From the NCBI RefSeq assembly GCF_014898815.1, contig NW_026515433.1, positions 270,501 to 334,500 of the forward strand: a DNA stretch of 64,000 nt. Reading direction: 5' to 3'. The translations under genes were made by a program, and so were the position numbers. This DNA is from Panonychus citri (Eukaryota > Arthropoda > Arachnida > Trombidiformes > Tetranychidae). The notes under the pieces are model-generated. The model saw only the letters and a list, made by a program, of their open reading frames with translations, searched no databases and was not told the DNA's origin. Positions 19,569 to 31,600 of the stretch are shown one piece after another. Positions within the stretch are counted from its first letter, which is position 1. Each line of letters starts with the position of its first letter.

Positions 19569-20679
19569 ATGATTCTCTCCATGGATCTAAAAAGTATCTT
19601 TATTTATCTACTTTTAACTGTTTTCCATCCGATTCTTTCAGCTCATGTTCACTCTCAGAATAAAGGTAACAATATTTTTCTATTTTAAACATATTTCATC
19701 CTTGATTTTCTTTTATCTTTCTTCTTTTTTTTTGCGTAGAACGAGTTGACGATGGCTATGGAAACGTTCATCATTATGAAACTGATGGATCTCACAACCC
19801 TGAATATGATCATCAGGCAATTTTAGGAAGTAAGAAAGAAGCAGCCGAATTTGATGAATTAAGTCCCGAAGAAGCTAAAAGGAGACTGAAAACATTGGTG
19901 AAAACAGCAATAGATGCCGATAGTAATGGTTATGTTGAAAAAGATGAATTAATTGATTGGGTTATTCGATCTTTTGAATCACTGGCTTTCGAAGAAGGAA
20001 GTGAAAGTTTTGCCGAAGAAGATACTGACAAAGATGGTTACGTTTCATGGGATGAACATATCAATTATAACTTTGATGCTGAAGAATTAAAATTTAAAGA
20101 TACCAATGGAATGATTAGTGAGGATAAAATTCTATTCAAAACCGCTGATAAAAACAAAGATGAAAGATTAGATGTCGTCGAGTTTTCCGCTTTTTATACT
20201 CCAGAAGATCACATTCATATGCACGATGCTTTGCACGAGATAACAATGAATAAAAAGGACAAGGACAACGATGGTTATCTTAGTTTCGTTGAATTCATTC
20301 GTGATGATCATGGTAAAGTACCAGAAGTTTCTAGTGAAACTTATATTATAGAAAAGGAAAGGTTTGAAAATGATTTCGACCTCGACAAAGACGGAAAACT
20401 TGACAAGAAAGAAGTTTTAATTTGGTTGGTTCCCGATAACAGGTGAATAATTATCAACAATTTCTTCTTAATTACAAAAGTATTTTAATTCTTAATTTTT
20501 ATCTTCACAGAGAAACTGCCATTTCAGAAGCCGAACATTTATTGTCAACATGTGACGATAATTCAGATGGAAAATTATCTATTGATGAGATAGTTAATCA
20601 TCATGATGTTTTCGTTGGCAGTGAAGCAACAAGTTTCGGTGATCATTTGCATAAAATTAAGCCTCATGATGAACTCTGA
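19569..20679 (+). CDS. Reticulocalbin/calumenin-type EF-hand protein with HDEL (322 aa, three exons)
   Basis: Exons: 19569-19665, 19740-20442 and 20511-20679, in phase. The N-terminus is a signal peptide (IFIYLLLTVFHPILSA) and the C-terminus is HDEL, an ER-retention signal, so the protein should reside in the lumen of the secretory pathway. Six EF-hand loops are visible in order: DADSNGYVEKDE, DTDKDGYVSWDE, DKNKDERLDVVE, DKDNDGYLSFVE, DLDKDGKLDKKE and DDNSDGKLSIDE. The third has Arg in place of the usual loop Gly-6 hydrophobic context and may bind calcium weakly. Six hands, this length and HDEL match the CREC family (reticulocalbin rather than calumenin, which ends HDEF). These proteins bind calcium with low affinity and assist ER function. 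Confidence 0.9.
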
Positions 20680-20976
20680 TATTGGTTCTAATTTAACCAA
20701 AAATTATATCAATCAACAACTACTTAAATTCGTCAACAATTAACTGGAGTTCAAATAAGTTTTGATTCAAACAAAGAGTAAAAATCTCTCTACTCTTTGG
20801 ATTCGTTTTAATAGATTTAATTTTTCAATTTTAAAATCCCTTATCGGTTTGGAAAATTAGTTCTTATCAACTTCTTATACTTATTTGCTTTTGTATCAAT
20901 TTGACTAAATAATATCAGTGATTAAAATCAGATAAATAAGATTACAACTCGATTCAAATTGTAAATCTCTTCTAAA

Positions 20977-20982
20977 AATAAA
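20977..20982 (+). terminator. Polyadenylation signal of the reticulocalbin gene
   Basis: AATAAA on the + strand lies about 300 bp past the stop codon. Confidence 0.5.
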
Positions 20983-21029
20983 AATATGTACATGAAGTAA
21001 ATTTCATTGGTAATTTTAATCGGGTTTTG

Positions 21030-21131
21030 ATTAGAGACTTGGTTGATTTCTCATCTTGCGCTCACCTTGTATATTTAGAACAGAATTGAAAAAGTCCTTC
21101 AAAAACTGGACAATTATCTTGGACATTGAAT
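21030..21131 (-). pseudogene. HDAC3 fragment (intron 1 end and part of exon 1)
   Basis: The block matches HDAC3 24385-24504 on the same strand: the GCTCACCTTG splice-donor region, AACAGAATTxAAAAAG, CTTCAAAAACTGGACAAT and GACATTGAATT. A deletion of about 14 bp follows the donor. It carries no start or stop of its own and directly adjoins the hydrolase 3' flank. It is a leftover of an extra HDAC3 copy. Confidence 0.75.
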
Positions 21132-21202
21132 TTTGATTAAACTGAAGTTTCTAGCGAAATGAGTTTTAGTTTGATCAATATCATTCTGTTTTAAGAATAA
21201 GA

Positions 21203-21208
21203 TTTATT
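21203..21208 (-). terminator. Polyadenylation signal of the hydrolase gene
   Basis: AATAAA on the - strand lies 88 bp past the stop codon at 21296-21298. Confidence 0.45.
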
Positions 21209-21295
21209 CATTGGATTAATCAACGATTATAAAAATGTTTAGTAAATTAAATTGTAAATTCAACATTATTTAGGTAAATTATTAAGATGATTAGT

Positions 21296-22449
21296 CTAAT
21301 CTTTAATGAACTCGGAGATGAGTTTTGATATTTTCTTTGGGTGTTCGAGTTGAATGAAATGACCTGCACCTTTGATAATTTCGAGTTGGACATTGTCGAC
21401 ATATGAACTGATCTGAGTGGCCAATTGCGGAGAAAGAGCTCGATCAGCATCGCCCCAGATGAGCAACATTTTCTGATGAATTGGTAGTTTAATGTGATCC
21501 AAGAAACGACTTCGTTTGACGAAATCACGATAATAACCCAACGCAGATTTAATTGCTGAAGGTTGACTATAAATGTATTTCCATGGTTCTAATTGGTTAT
21601 TGTTAAATATAAATGATTTATCTCCTTTTCTGAAAGCAACTTTTAACATGAAGAAATCAAAGGTTTGGAAAGCGAATTCAGGCCAAAAAGGTGAATTGAG
21701 GAAAAACATGTACCATGATTTGAGAAATTGACCTAAATTACTTTTAATCAACTTTCTGAAGTGAACTGGATGAGGTCCATTCAGAATAATCAGTTTGGAC
21801 ACCAATTGTTCATGTAAACTTGCGATACAATAAGAGACCACAGCTCCCCAATCATGACCAACGAGGATAATTTTTTGATCATCGGATTTAACGATAGTTT
21901 TGATCACTTGAGCCACTTCGTCAGCTACATTGGTAATTATAAATCGCCCGTTTTCCAGAGATTTATAAGACTCACCATAACCCGGCAGATCGATTGCTAC
22001 AGTATAATAACCTTTGCTGCCGAATTCAATCAATTGGTGATGCCAAGAATACCAGAAATCAGGAAAACCATGAATAAATACAATTATCGGGTCATCGGGA
22101 TTACCTTTGGTCACATAATGGATCGATTTTTTCTGCTAAAAGTAAAATTAAAATCAATTTTTTACCCTAAATTAATCGTATTAACAATCAAAATTTTGTA
22201 TAAAATTACATGGGCGCTTAATCCATGTGACATTTTTGGTATTTTCTGATATTTACTCACTTTAATTAGAACACTGTGATGCTGAATTTCGGGATCGTCA
22301 AGAACTTTTGGCCTTTTCGAGTAATCGGGAGCAAAGAGATTCTTAAAACACGTTTTAAGATGAAATAAGAATAACACTGAATTGACCAAAGATCCATAGA
22401 AAATGGGCAATAGAGTAACAATTAGCTTCTCAATTAACCAAGATATCAT
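21296..22449 (-). CDS. Epoxide-hydrolase-like alpha/beta hydrolase (EPHX3/4 type, 342 aa, two exons)
   Basis: Exons on the - strand: 22449-22261 (ATG at 22447-22449; a GTG further up is not needed) and 22135-21296. An N-terminal membrane anchor (about residues 8-30) is followed by a catalytic domain. HGFPDFW at about 85-91 forms the oxyanion region and DLPGYGES follows. The nucleophile Asp is D158 in VGHDWG, an acid follows in WGDADRAL (about 293), and the His lies in GAGHFIQLEHP (about 320). Asp rather than Ser as nucleophile marks epoxide hydrolases over lipases. Membrane-bound EPHX3/4 relatives hydrolyse lipid epoxides, and in arthropods such enzymes can also act on juvenile hormone or xenobiotics; the substrate here is unknown. 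Confidence 0.9.
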
Positions 22450-23404
22450 TTTGGGCACAATTTAATCGGAGAATCAATTGGTTTTCAATTTTGTAGTTAA
22501 TCTTTATGTTGATACTCTAGAAATGCTTAACAATCAATGTAAATTGTTCAATTAAGTACTAAATCAACACATCCAACTCTCATCAATAGTTTAACAAGAA
22601 GATAAAAGTTGATTAGCACGGAAAATGTAATACATTTACTAGCATTTACAATTCATATAAATGTTTCTAAATCGATGTACTTTCTACAATTAATAATATG
22701 ATAAATGTGATCGACAATTAACACCTAATAATAGATAATCATCTCTTTTTTAATATCCTGTTAATCTCAAGGCCAAGTCGATAAAATAAAATTAACTTGT
22801 AATCATACAATATAAAAGGAGCAAACAAATGGTTAAAATTTGATTAAATTGTGAAAATTTAGAAATCAGATAATCTTGTTGCTAATCGAAGACTTGACAG
22901 ATTTTCAATTAACTATTCAAATGGTTGATCAAAAGTCGAAAGTGATTAAAAATTAACAAGTTGAGGCTTATTAACGATTAGATAATTATCCAATCTTTGA
23001 TATTTACGTTCCGAAGGTCAAGATTGTCGTCATGACGAGATAAAATGATTAGTTGGTTTAATTGGATTAGATCATTGGAATTATGACCTTTTGTTTCTTT
23101 AATCGATATAATAAATAGCCAAAGAAAAATCTACAATTACATGAGCGTATTGATTGGTTCAATTGAAGTAGAAATAATTTTTGTTCATCCAAAAAGGTAA
23201 CAAGTGAGAGTGAATTTGTTAAATTAAATAATTATCCAGGTCACATTGGCTATTAAAATCAGCAGAATGAAAATGAGTTGAAAATATTACAGAAATTTTG
23301 AGATGAAAATATGACCTGGAAGAAATTGTAACATGTCAGTGGTTGTTGGGTGATTAAAGTTGTGATTGTTTGATTGGTTTAGGAAAAAATAATTAAATTA
23401 GAAA
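22450..23404. other. Intergenic between the hydrolase and HDAC3
   Basis: AT-rich DNA. The first ~250 bp (to about 22695) and 22902-22939 are the source-like copy of the block repeated at 15761-16073. About 205 bp between them is missing from that other copy. No gene is seen. Confidence 0.5.
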
Positions 23405-24772
23405 TCAATCTTCTTCTTCTTTGTCTTTGTCTCTATCTCTTTTCTCTTTATCTGTGTTATCATGAAATTCATTTGCTGCTTCGGGTTCAGAGACTGTTCT
23501 TGGTCCAACGGACTCATCATCGGGATCCATCCAATCGCCGGGCGTGTATTGCATCTGAACAGACGGAGAGTGTTCAACGTTTCTGAGTATTTCATGCACA
23601 TACTTGACAATCGTTTCCAGATAAATTTTACTGTTTGCATTATGAGTTGTATCTCCACAGGGTTTGTCTAAAAGCAGAGAAAAGTCAGGAGCGAAATATT
23701 CAAAGTATTCAGAATAAGGAATCTCATTCGAAATCGCTTCATCCACCAGAATACTGGTTTCATAAGTCCAAGCTCGAGCAACGTTTCTTGGAGTATATCC
23801 TCCGCCTCCAAGAACCAAAAGAGGTAAGTTGAAAGTTTTTACATATTTTACACATTCTCCATGACCTTTAATCGAAAGGTTGAAACATCCTAAACGATCA
23901 GCAGCCAATGAATCAGCTCCACATTGAAGTACAATAGCTGTTGGTTGATAATGTTGAATTACCTTGTCTATCACAGGTTTAAAAACAGTAGCATAATTAT
24001 TGTCATCGATGCCTTCTTTCAAAGGAACATTGATTGAATAATTGCGACCAGATTCAGCTCCAATTTCAAACATATCCCCAGTTCCTGGGAAAAAATAGTT
24101 GCCATATTTATGGAATGAAACTGTCATCACTCGATCAGTCAAATAAAATGCTTCTTGAACGCCATCACCATGATGAATGTCAATGTCTATGTATAAGACT
24201 CGTGGATGATGTTTAAGTAATTCCAATATTGCAATCACAATGTCATTAACATAGCAAAATCCTGATGCTTCAAATTTTTTGGCATGATGTAGCCCACCGG
24301 CCCAGTTAATAGCAATATCACAACATTGATTATTTAATTGAACGGCTCCTGGAGAGAGATGAGATAATAAAAAAGATTACAATTAGATTAGAAATTTGTT
24401 TCATTTTCTCTTATTGTGCTCACCTTGTAAAGAAGCTCCTGTATACTTGGAACAGAATTCAAAAAGACCTTCAAAAACTGGACAATCATCTCCGACATTG
24501 AATTGTCCGAGATATTTGGCGAATCCAGCAACATTGGAAGGCGTCACTCGCTTGAGAAATTGTACATACTCTTCTGAGTGGAAACGAACGAGATCATGGT
24601 AGGTCGCTTTGTAAGGTTTGTAAACTTTCATATTTTTCTGTAGATTGTAATTAAATACCAGCGAGTGGGTCATTGAGATCCTTTGAGGTTTCATAGGATG
24701 ACCGATACCATAGTGAAAGTTTCCAACCTGAGGGTCCCAAAAATAAATGACATCACGTTCTGAGCCCTTCAT
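23405..24772 (-). CDS. HDAC3: Histone deacetylase 3 (430 aa, two exons)
   Basis: Exons on the - strand: 24772-24424 and 24348-23405, joined in phase 1 at a 75-bp intron. It is a class I Zn-dependent deacetylase. Visible are GHPMKPQR near the N-terminus, the catalytic pair H137/H138 in GGLHHAKK, metal ligands D173 and H175 in DIDIHHGDG, QCGADSL (third ligand Asp), and the catalytic Tyr in LGGGGYTPRN. Residues such as VGDDCPVFEGLFEFC and FNLSIKGHGECV follow HDAC3 more closely than HDAC1/2, and the length (human 428) agrees. The short charged tail (DKEKRDRDKDKEEED) is lineage-specific. HDAC3 is the catalytic subunit of the SMRTER/NCoR corepressor complex in the nucleus. Confidence 0.96.
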
Positions 24773-24932
24773 AGTTACTACAAAAAACTCCGAGAGTTTA
24801 ACAAATAAATAAAGTGACAAGCGTAAAAGAAATAAATTGACAACAAAATTCAATCATAACAATTAAACAAAATCAAAACAATCAAAAATCAGCACCAGGG
24901 GAACAAAAGGCTCTTTAGAATTCGTCTCAATG

Positions 24933-24946
24933 CCACCAGATGGCAG
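24933..24946 (+). promoter_or_regulatory. CTCF-like site upstream of HDAC3
   Basis: CCACCAGATGGCAG fits the CTCF core CCASYAGRKGGCRS at all 14 positions. It lies about 160 bp upstream of the HDAC3 start codon. CTCF is an insulator and architecture protein; occupancy here is inference. Confidence 0.4.
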
Positions 24947-25381
24947 TCAAGACTAATTCCAATTCTAATCAATAAATTTGCGGTTAAATTTAAATTCTAT
25001 TGATACTAATTGATTTTGTTATAACAAAGATTATAATCTTTGATTCTCTAATTAAGTTGATCCTCAGCGCTTAACCCAAACTTTAATCTAATATGTAAGA
25101 GCATATGAAAAGGCGCCTTCAAAGAAACTTTTTCTAGCGTTGACTTTTTGTCGATCAAAATTCTCATGTGATCAATTAAATCGACTAATATTTTGTATCG
25201 AAAAAACGATTAACTTTTGTGGACTCAGGTCATTTTCCGATCGTTCAAATAAAAGCAAAAGTTGAGAAATCATTAGTTGATCGAGTCACCGAAGTGTCGA
25301 TTGATTTGCTCGCACCTAATGATGAATGAGAAGGCGAGTAGAAATGAAAAGCTTTTTTGCTTGCGATTAATTGACAAGAAA

Positions 25382-25387
25382 TTTATT
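25382..25387 (-). terminator. Probable polyadenylation signal of myoglianin
   Basis: AATAAA on the - strand lies about 295 bp past the stop at 25682-25684. It is the nearest clear signal. Confidence 0.35.
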
Positions 25388-25681
25388 TAATTGATCCATT
25401 TAAACTCAATACAATGTGTGACTTCATTTTTCAGTTCAAATAAAGACTGACAATAACATTGATTGTTCATGGTTGTGATTTTTTAGCTCTCAGTTTGTTT
25501 TGAACAAAAGACTGAGAAAGATAAGTGAGTGTTACTTTTAATTGTTTAGCTTTTTCGTCGATAAATTTTGAGATTAATTAATTGTTTCTAAATTATTAGT
25601 GTCATCCATCCAAAGAATCAAACGGTTTTGACCTTCCATTGGAAATATAACCCATTTCATCGCTAATCATGTTTAATCTTC

Positions 25682-28600
25682 CTAAGCGCATCCACATCGT
25701 TCGGCTTTCATTCCCTTCAAAGTGCCAAGAATAATTTGATTATTATCATCATAATAGAGCATCGAGATTGAACTCATTTTCCTTGGAGTACAACAAGGTC
25801 CAGTTGACATGGAAGGGTTTGCTTGCTGGACAAGATGAGCGTGGTTATTGTCTTGAAGGAACATGTAAGGACATTCACCGGAACAAAAGTTGGCCTCATA
25901 TCGTTTCGGTGCGATGATCCAATCCCAACCAAACTCTTCAAAATCAACGGTCAATGGATGAAGACAACAATTAATCTCCTTGGAACCCTCTTCACATCGT
26001 ATTCCAGTTTCTCGACGAACCCTATTGGCCTTGCGAGTGGTGGTTGACAGTTCAATGAAGGTTCGCTAAGGGAAAAAGAAAAGGGTTTAATCGTTGCGAA
26101 AAAGGAAAACAATTAAAGAGTCAAAGAAGTAGTTGAAGAAATCAAGGAAGAAAATGAAAGAAATAAGTGATTAGTGATTAGTGATTTATGAATCCATAGT
26201 AACAAAAATGATATAATAATGTAATGAAATAGTGATGATAATGACGATGACAATTATGGTTACAGAAGCAAAAAACAAACAAACATTTGCTTTTCTTTGT
26301 TGATTGTTAATCTTTATAAATGATTAACATCGTTACCAGAGGTGTTAGCCAAGTATGTCATTAAATTAATTAATTATCCTAAATTATTGTGGTAACATAA
26401 TTAACATTATTATCACTAGACATTTTAATAGTGATAATCATCATCATTATCATCGTCAACTGTTAACTGATATTAATTGTTGACCAACGAAAAATTATTA
26501 TTCAGTTGACTGATTATCAATGCAACGAATGCAAAAGTGGAAACAAGAAGAAGAGGAAAAGTAACAAAGGAGAAACAAGAAAAATGAGAAAAGAAACAAA
26601 TGAGTTGAATACGTAATTAACGATCTATGACCTTAACAATTAACCATGATTTAGATAATTAAGCAATGACAATTTAAAATTCTTGGTAAATGTTGCTTAT
26701 CAGACTCCGCAAAGGAGGAAGTAGCTAAAGGAATGAGAAACAAACTGAGAGATGCAAATGCAATTGCGACTCGATTAATGTTGCCAATGGAAAAAGGAGA
26801 GAGAGAGAGAGAAGGTACATTGAAGAAGGAGCAGAAGAAAAGATGAAGATGATAAATATGATAAAGACTAATATAAAAAGAAAGAAAAGAAAAAGCAACA
26901 AAAAGAAATATATTAAGAAGAAGAGAAACAAAATTATTTGGAACGAAATCAAAGTTGGAAATCTGGTGAAACCTGATAGAAGAAATAAACTGGATCTTCA
27001 AGATGCTTCATCTTCAGATGAAGATGGAAGAGTAAGCGACCGAAGGAGATGATCAAGATGATGGAAAAGAAGGAAAAAGAAATAAAAACAAAGAAGAAAT
27101 GATGGGAAAGGAAGATTTTGATGAAAAGGAGATGATGAAGAAAACGAAGAGAAGAAAAAAACAAAAACAAATATATTCAAGCAAAAGAAGGAGAATCTTA
27201 ACCTTTGAGAACGAATTTGAAGTTGGTGATTTAATAGTAATCATCAATTAATGATGATGGAAAAGCCTTGAAGCTTTAATTACCTGGGAATGATTTTCGC
27301 CATCATAGGGACTGGTTACATGGAGACTTCGTCCTCTCTCGTCGTAAGCGTGAATTACGAGACCGAAATTCGCCTTCGACTCTCTGAATCGTTCGGTTAC
27401 TAATCTCCTTATATCTAATGTTACCCAACGTCCTCGTCCATCTATTGTCATTTTCTTTGAACGAATCTATGAAATTAAAGAGCAAATAAACAACAATTAA
27501 ATCTCATTGTAAAGATAATCATGTAATCGATTCACGTTCAATACTCAAATTATTTTCAACTTTTTCTCTTTTCATTCTCATTATTCTTTCTCTTCTTTAT
27601 TGCTCTCACTTCTTATTGATGATTATCATCATTATTAGAGATAAATAAAGGATGAGATGAGCAATAATAATGATTTGAAACATGACAAGGAACAAGTTGA
27701 AATTGAGAAAAGAAACGGGAATCAATTCGACTGTCTAAATAGTTGAATGAGAAAATTAAATTGTAATATTTGATTCTTTCGTTTATATGCACAATCGATT
27801 GATCTTTGAATGATCTCAACTTAGCTCGATCGTATTGCTGCTCATTTCTAATTTTCACTTGTAACTAAATTCGGATGACAATTAACTTACATTGAGAAGT
27901 GAAACAGGTTCTCGTGATTTTTTAATCTCATAAACAACAACAGTTACATTAATGGGCCTGGAAAAGTCATAATGTCCAATTGAATCTGATGAAGTTCCTG
28001 ATCCGGTGCCTGAGGACCTTTTAGGTTGAATATAAGCCCAGAGATGAGCGCTGGCAAGATGAGCATTAACAACATTCGGTGAGAACTTGAAATACTGGCT
28101 TTTAATGCCCTTAAGAAAACTCCAATTCTCAGGAGCTAATCAATAATTAATCAAACAGAAAATGAGAAAAAAGAACAAAAAAAAAGATTAATTTAGACAC
28201 AAATTGTAATCTAATTGCAATAAACTTTGAGACGAGACAAAAAACAAAAGCAATTGAAATGATATTCAAATCACAGGGAATGAATAATAACATGAAGCCA
28301 CCAGGAAGTGACAGGTTAAGGTGATGATATTACTCATATTAATGGTGAAGATGAAGATGAAGATAAAGATATGAATGAAAAGTAATGAAAGAAAAAGATG
28401 GAAAAGTAGAAAGAGAATGATACAAGTATATTACTAATCTTTTTTACTTGTAAATTAATTTTCTTATAATAGATTATATCAAAATCTGATTAACCCTTTT
28501 GGGAAGTTACATGTTAATCATCATCATTATTAGGAACTGGGAGTGAGAAATAGTCCGGAAATGATGTATTCGAAATCTTTTGGATAGAATTGATTTGAAT

Positions 28601-31600
28601 CAAATTCGACGAAGAGAAAAAAAAGTTTTAATAGTAACTTGTAATCTCAGCATTTGTTAACTTATTTTTTGTGTCATCTCAACCCACGCACAGGTAATAT
28701 GAAGATGATCAGGATAAAGATAATACTCGTAAGTGACTAGAAAAAAACTCTTTCACTAATGAAGCTTTGGGAATTTTCCATCTCCTCTCAGATAATCATG
28801 AACATCATGGTAGCGAGATGAATCAGAATTGATAAAATTTGTTTCACCGATCTGAATGTATATCGTTTTACATTTATCATCTTTGTCCTTACTTTATCAT
28901 CCTCATGAAACTTATCAATTTCATCATCGTTACCACCTCGAATAACCTTGTTGTAATGTTCATTATCCTGAGTTACCTTGAGTTGAAATGATATTAATGT
29001 TAATATAATGTAACCAATGTTACCTATCATTTAATTCTGGTCTCAATAAAAAGGTCGTTGGTTACAATGATTATTATCAAGATGATTAACGTGATTAAAT
29101 TGCAATAACTGAATTAAGTTAATCAACTTGGTGAGATAAACTATCAATAGTTATCATCAAATCCACTGGGAGTGAATTCCCTTCTATTAATATAATAAAT
29201 ATTATTTGTTTGATCACAGAATCAATGGTTACACCTAAATGATAATTAACCAACTAAATTTTGTCTCATCATTCATTCATATTCAAGTTGTGTGTTATTC
29301 TTGATCCTTTTTTATTTTAATTGACAATTTATTAATCAGTTTGATCAACCATGTAAACTGTAAAGTTGATTACTAATGATTGTGACGATAAAAGTGAGAA
29401 GAAATCTAATGAATTAATCATTAATTATCGATAAATTCATATCATTTTGAATCGGAAGAAATCAAATAATGAAAACAAATGATATTTCACTCGAGTAACT
29501 TTTTAGATTGGCTGTTAATTAATCAATAGAAATCATCACACTAATCATCTTATATTTAACTTTTCCTCAAACAGTAAATCAATTAGTTAGAAAAAATTAC
29601 TATACAATTAGGTTATAATAATTAAATTGCATTTATCTTTTCAATCATATTAATTAACAGTCCAATTGCTCTGATGATTATCGTTGGGACACAAACTTTG
29701 ATTTTGATTAACGAAAAGTTTTAATCAATCGCTCGTTTTTATTACAACGTACGATTGCTAATTGTGATTCGTTAGCTAATTAATGATATGATTAACAAAA
29801 TAAGAATAGTAAGAGGATAATTAGAATCATAAATAATATGAGAAGCAAAAAAAAAACAAAAAGAAAAATATTTTAAACTGTCAGCATCAAAAATCGTTAA
29901 TTTAGTTTTGATTATTAACGTTATCAAATAAATTAAATCTCGCCCATAAAAGTCGATGCTCGCAATTAACTTCATTTTTGTTTTTTTTTTCTGTGTTTAT
30001 GATGATAAAATGATGAGAGTGATGAGGATGAAAATCAGGACTAACCTAAAGCTTGACAGGTAGAAACATTTAATTCATTCATACCTTTTGATTTGATGAA
30101 GATGATGAGCAGAAAAAAAATGTTACTATGTTATCTAAATACACAATGATGATGAAGATAAGGAGGATGATGATGTTAATTATGATGATGATGATCAAAT
30201 AATTGATGAAGGGAGTAAATGAAGTGTTTTTTATGTTGATTGTTAAAAATTTTGAGCGAAATCAAACTTGAACAAATCAATCAATCAACTGAAGGAATTC
30301 AAGGTAAGATCATGTGAAGATGATGAAAATTAAAACCAAAGCCCCGATTTGAATATTTCTTGTTGTTCATTATCAACCCACTTAAGGTAAGATGATGATC
30401 ACTAACAGAGTATCAAAATATTTGACACAACGAAAACAAAGATGAATGACTAATCAGTGAATTCCCAGAAAGTGAAAGCAAAATATTGAGAACTTTGTTT
30501 CAATCAGAAAAGAAGAAGAAAAAAAAAATTATTATGATCTTTTCGATTGATCCATCATGTTAACTTTCATGGTGAAGTTTGATCTTCATGAATACCCCGG
30601 AATATTTTCATGAATGAATCAATGAAATTTCATGAATGATGATAGTTTTTCTCTCTCACTACGTTAATCAACAAATTTGTTAGTAAGTTTCAAATTTTTT
30701 CATCGCAATTTTTTTTCTTTCATGATATTAACCTAACGTATCCTTGAAAAGTGTGAAGATATAAAAAAAAATATTCAATGGATCTTGATTATCATGATGA
30801 TGTTGATGATGATCAACTTAATGCTCAAATTAACGTTATCCTTCAATCAACAATGAATACGAATGTTGTTTAATCAAAAGTTAATCAATGATTTAACTAA
30901 ACACGTAAAACTTATTGGTTGAATGTCCTTCAAAGTTTATATAATAATCAACTATGTAGTTAATAATGATAATCACCAACGGCCATTGGGAAAATGGTTT
31001 GTTATCATTGACAAGGTTGAGTATCTTAAATTATTATAATAATTTTTTAATTTAATTTTCTTGATCATAATAATATTAATAGCTTTGATTTAGGCTTGGC
31101 TTCTGTGTATCTTGATAATTATTATTGTTTAATGAACAACCTTGGACGATCTTGAACTTGCTCAGGTAATCAGTTTAATGATTGTGATTTAAAATGTTAA
31201 TTATTTTGGATTAATTCAATGAGTGAAAGTAAATCAGATCAAATCTTTTCCAGGTATTAATAATATCATTGTCATCCAGTTCTCGTTTTATTAATTGTAA
31301 TTTAGTCAAACCCACAAATCAACAAGTAATATATTAATTTTGATGATTGTTTTGATTATTCTTATGGTTGTTAAATGTTAATCACTGACATTATTGTTGT
31401 TAATTTAGTTTTGTTTTGTTTTGCTGTTTCGATTGTATTAATAACTTGTTTTAATTGTGTTGATCTTGACTCTTTCATTTGATTTATTAAGTTTTGCACT
31501 TTGTTAATTTAGCAATTATTGATGATAATTAGTAAAATTGCAACGATACAATAACAATTAGCAATTAAATCGATCATTAGAAACAAAAAAGAACAGAAAA

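Larger units (their letters stand above)
24773..25681. other. Intergenic between HDAC3 and myoglianin 3' end
   Basis: AT-rich, no gene seen. It holds a CTCF-like site at 24933-24946 and a probable minus-strand polyadenylation signal for myoglianin at 25382-25387. Confidence 0.5.

Noticed and set aside
26651..27250. Several Phe/Ser/Leu-rich minus-strand ORFs
   Set aside because: They lie in the third myoglianin intron (26066-27283) in purine-rich DNA; the real exons on each side join in phase without them.
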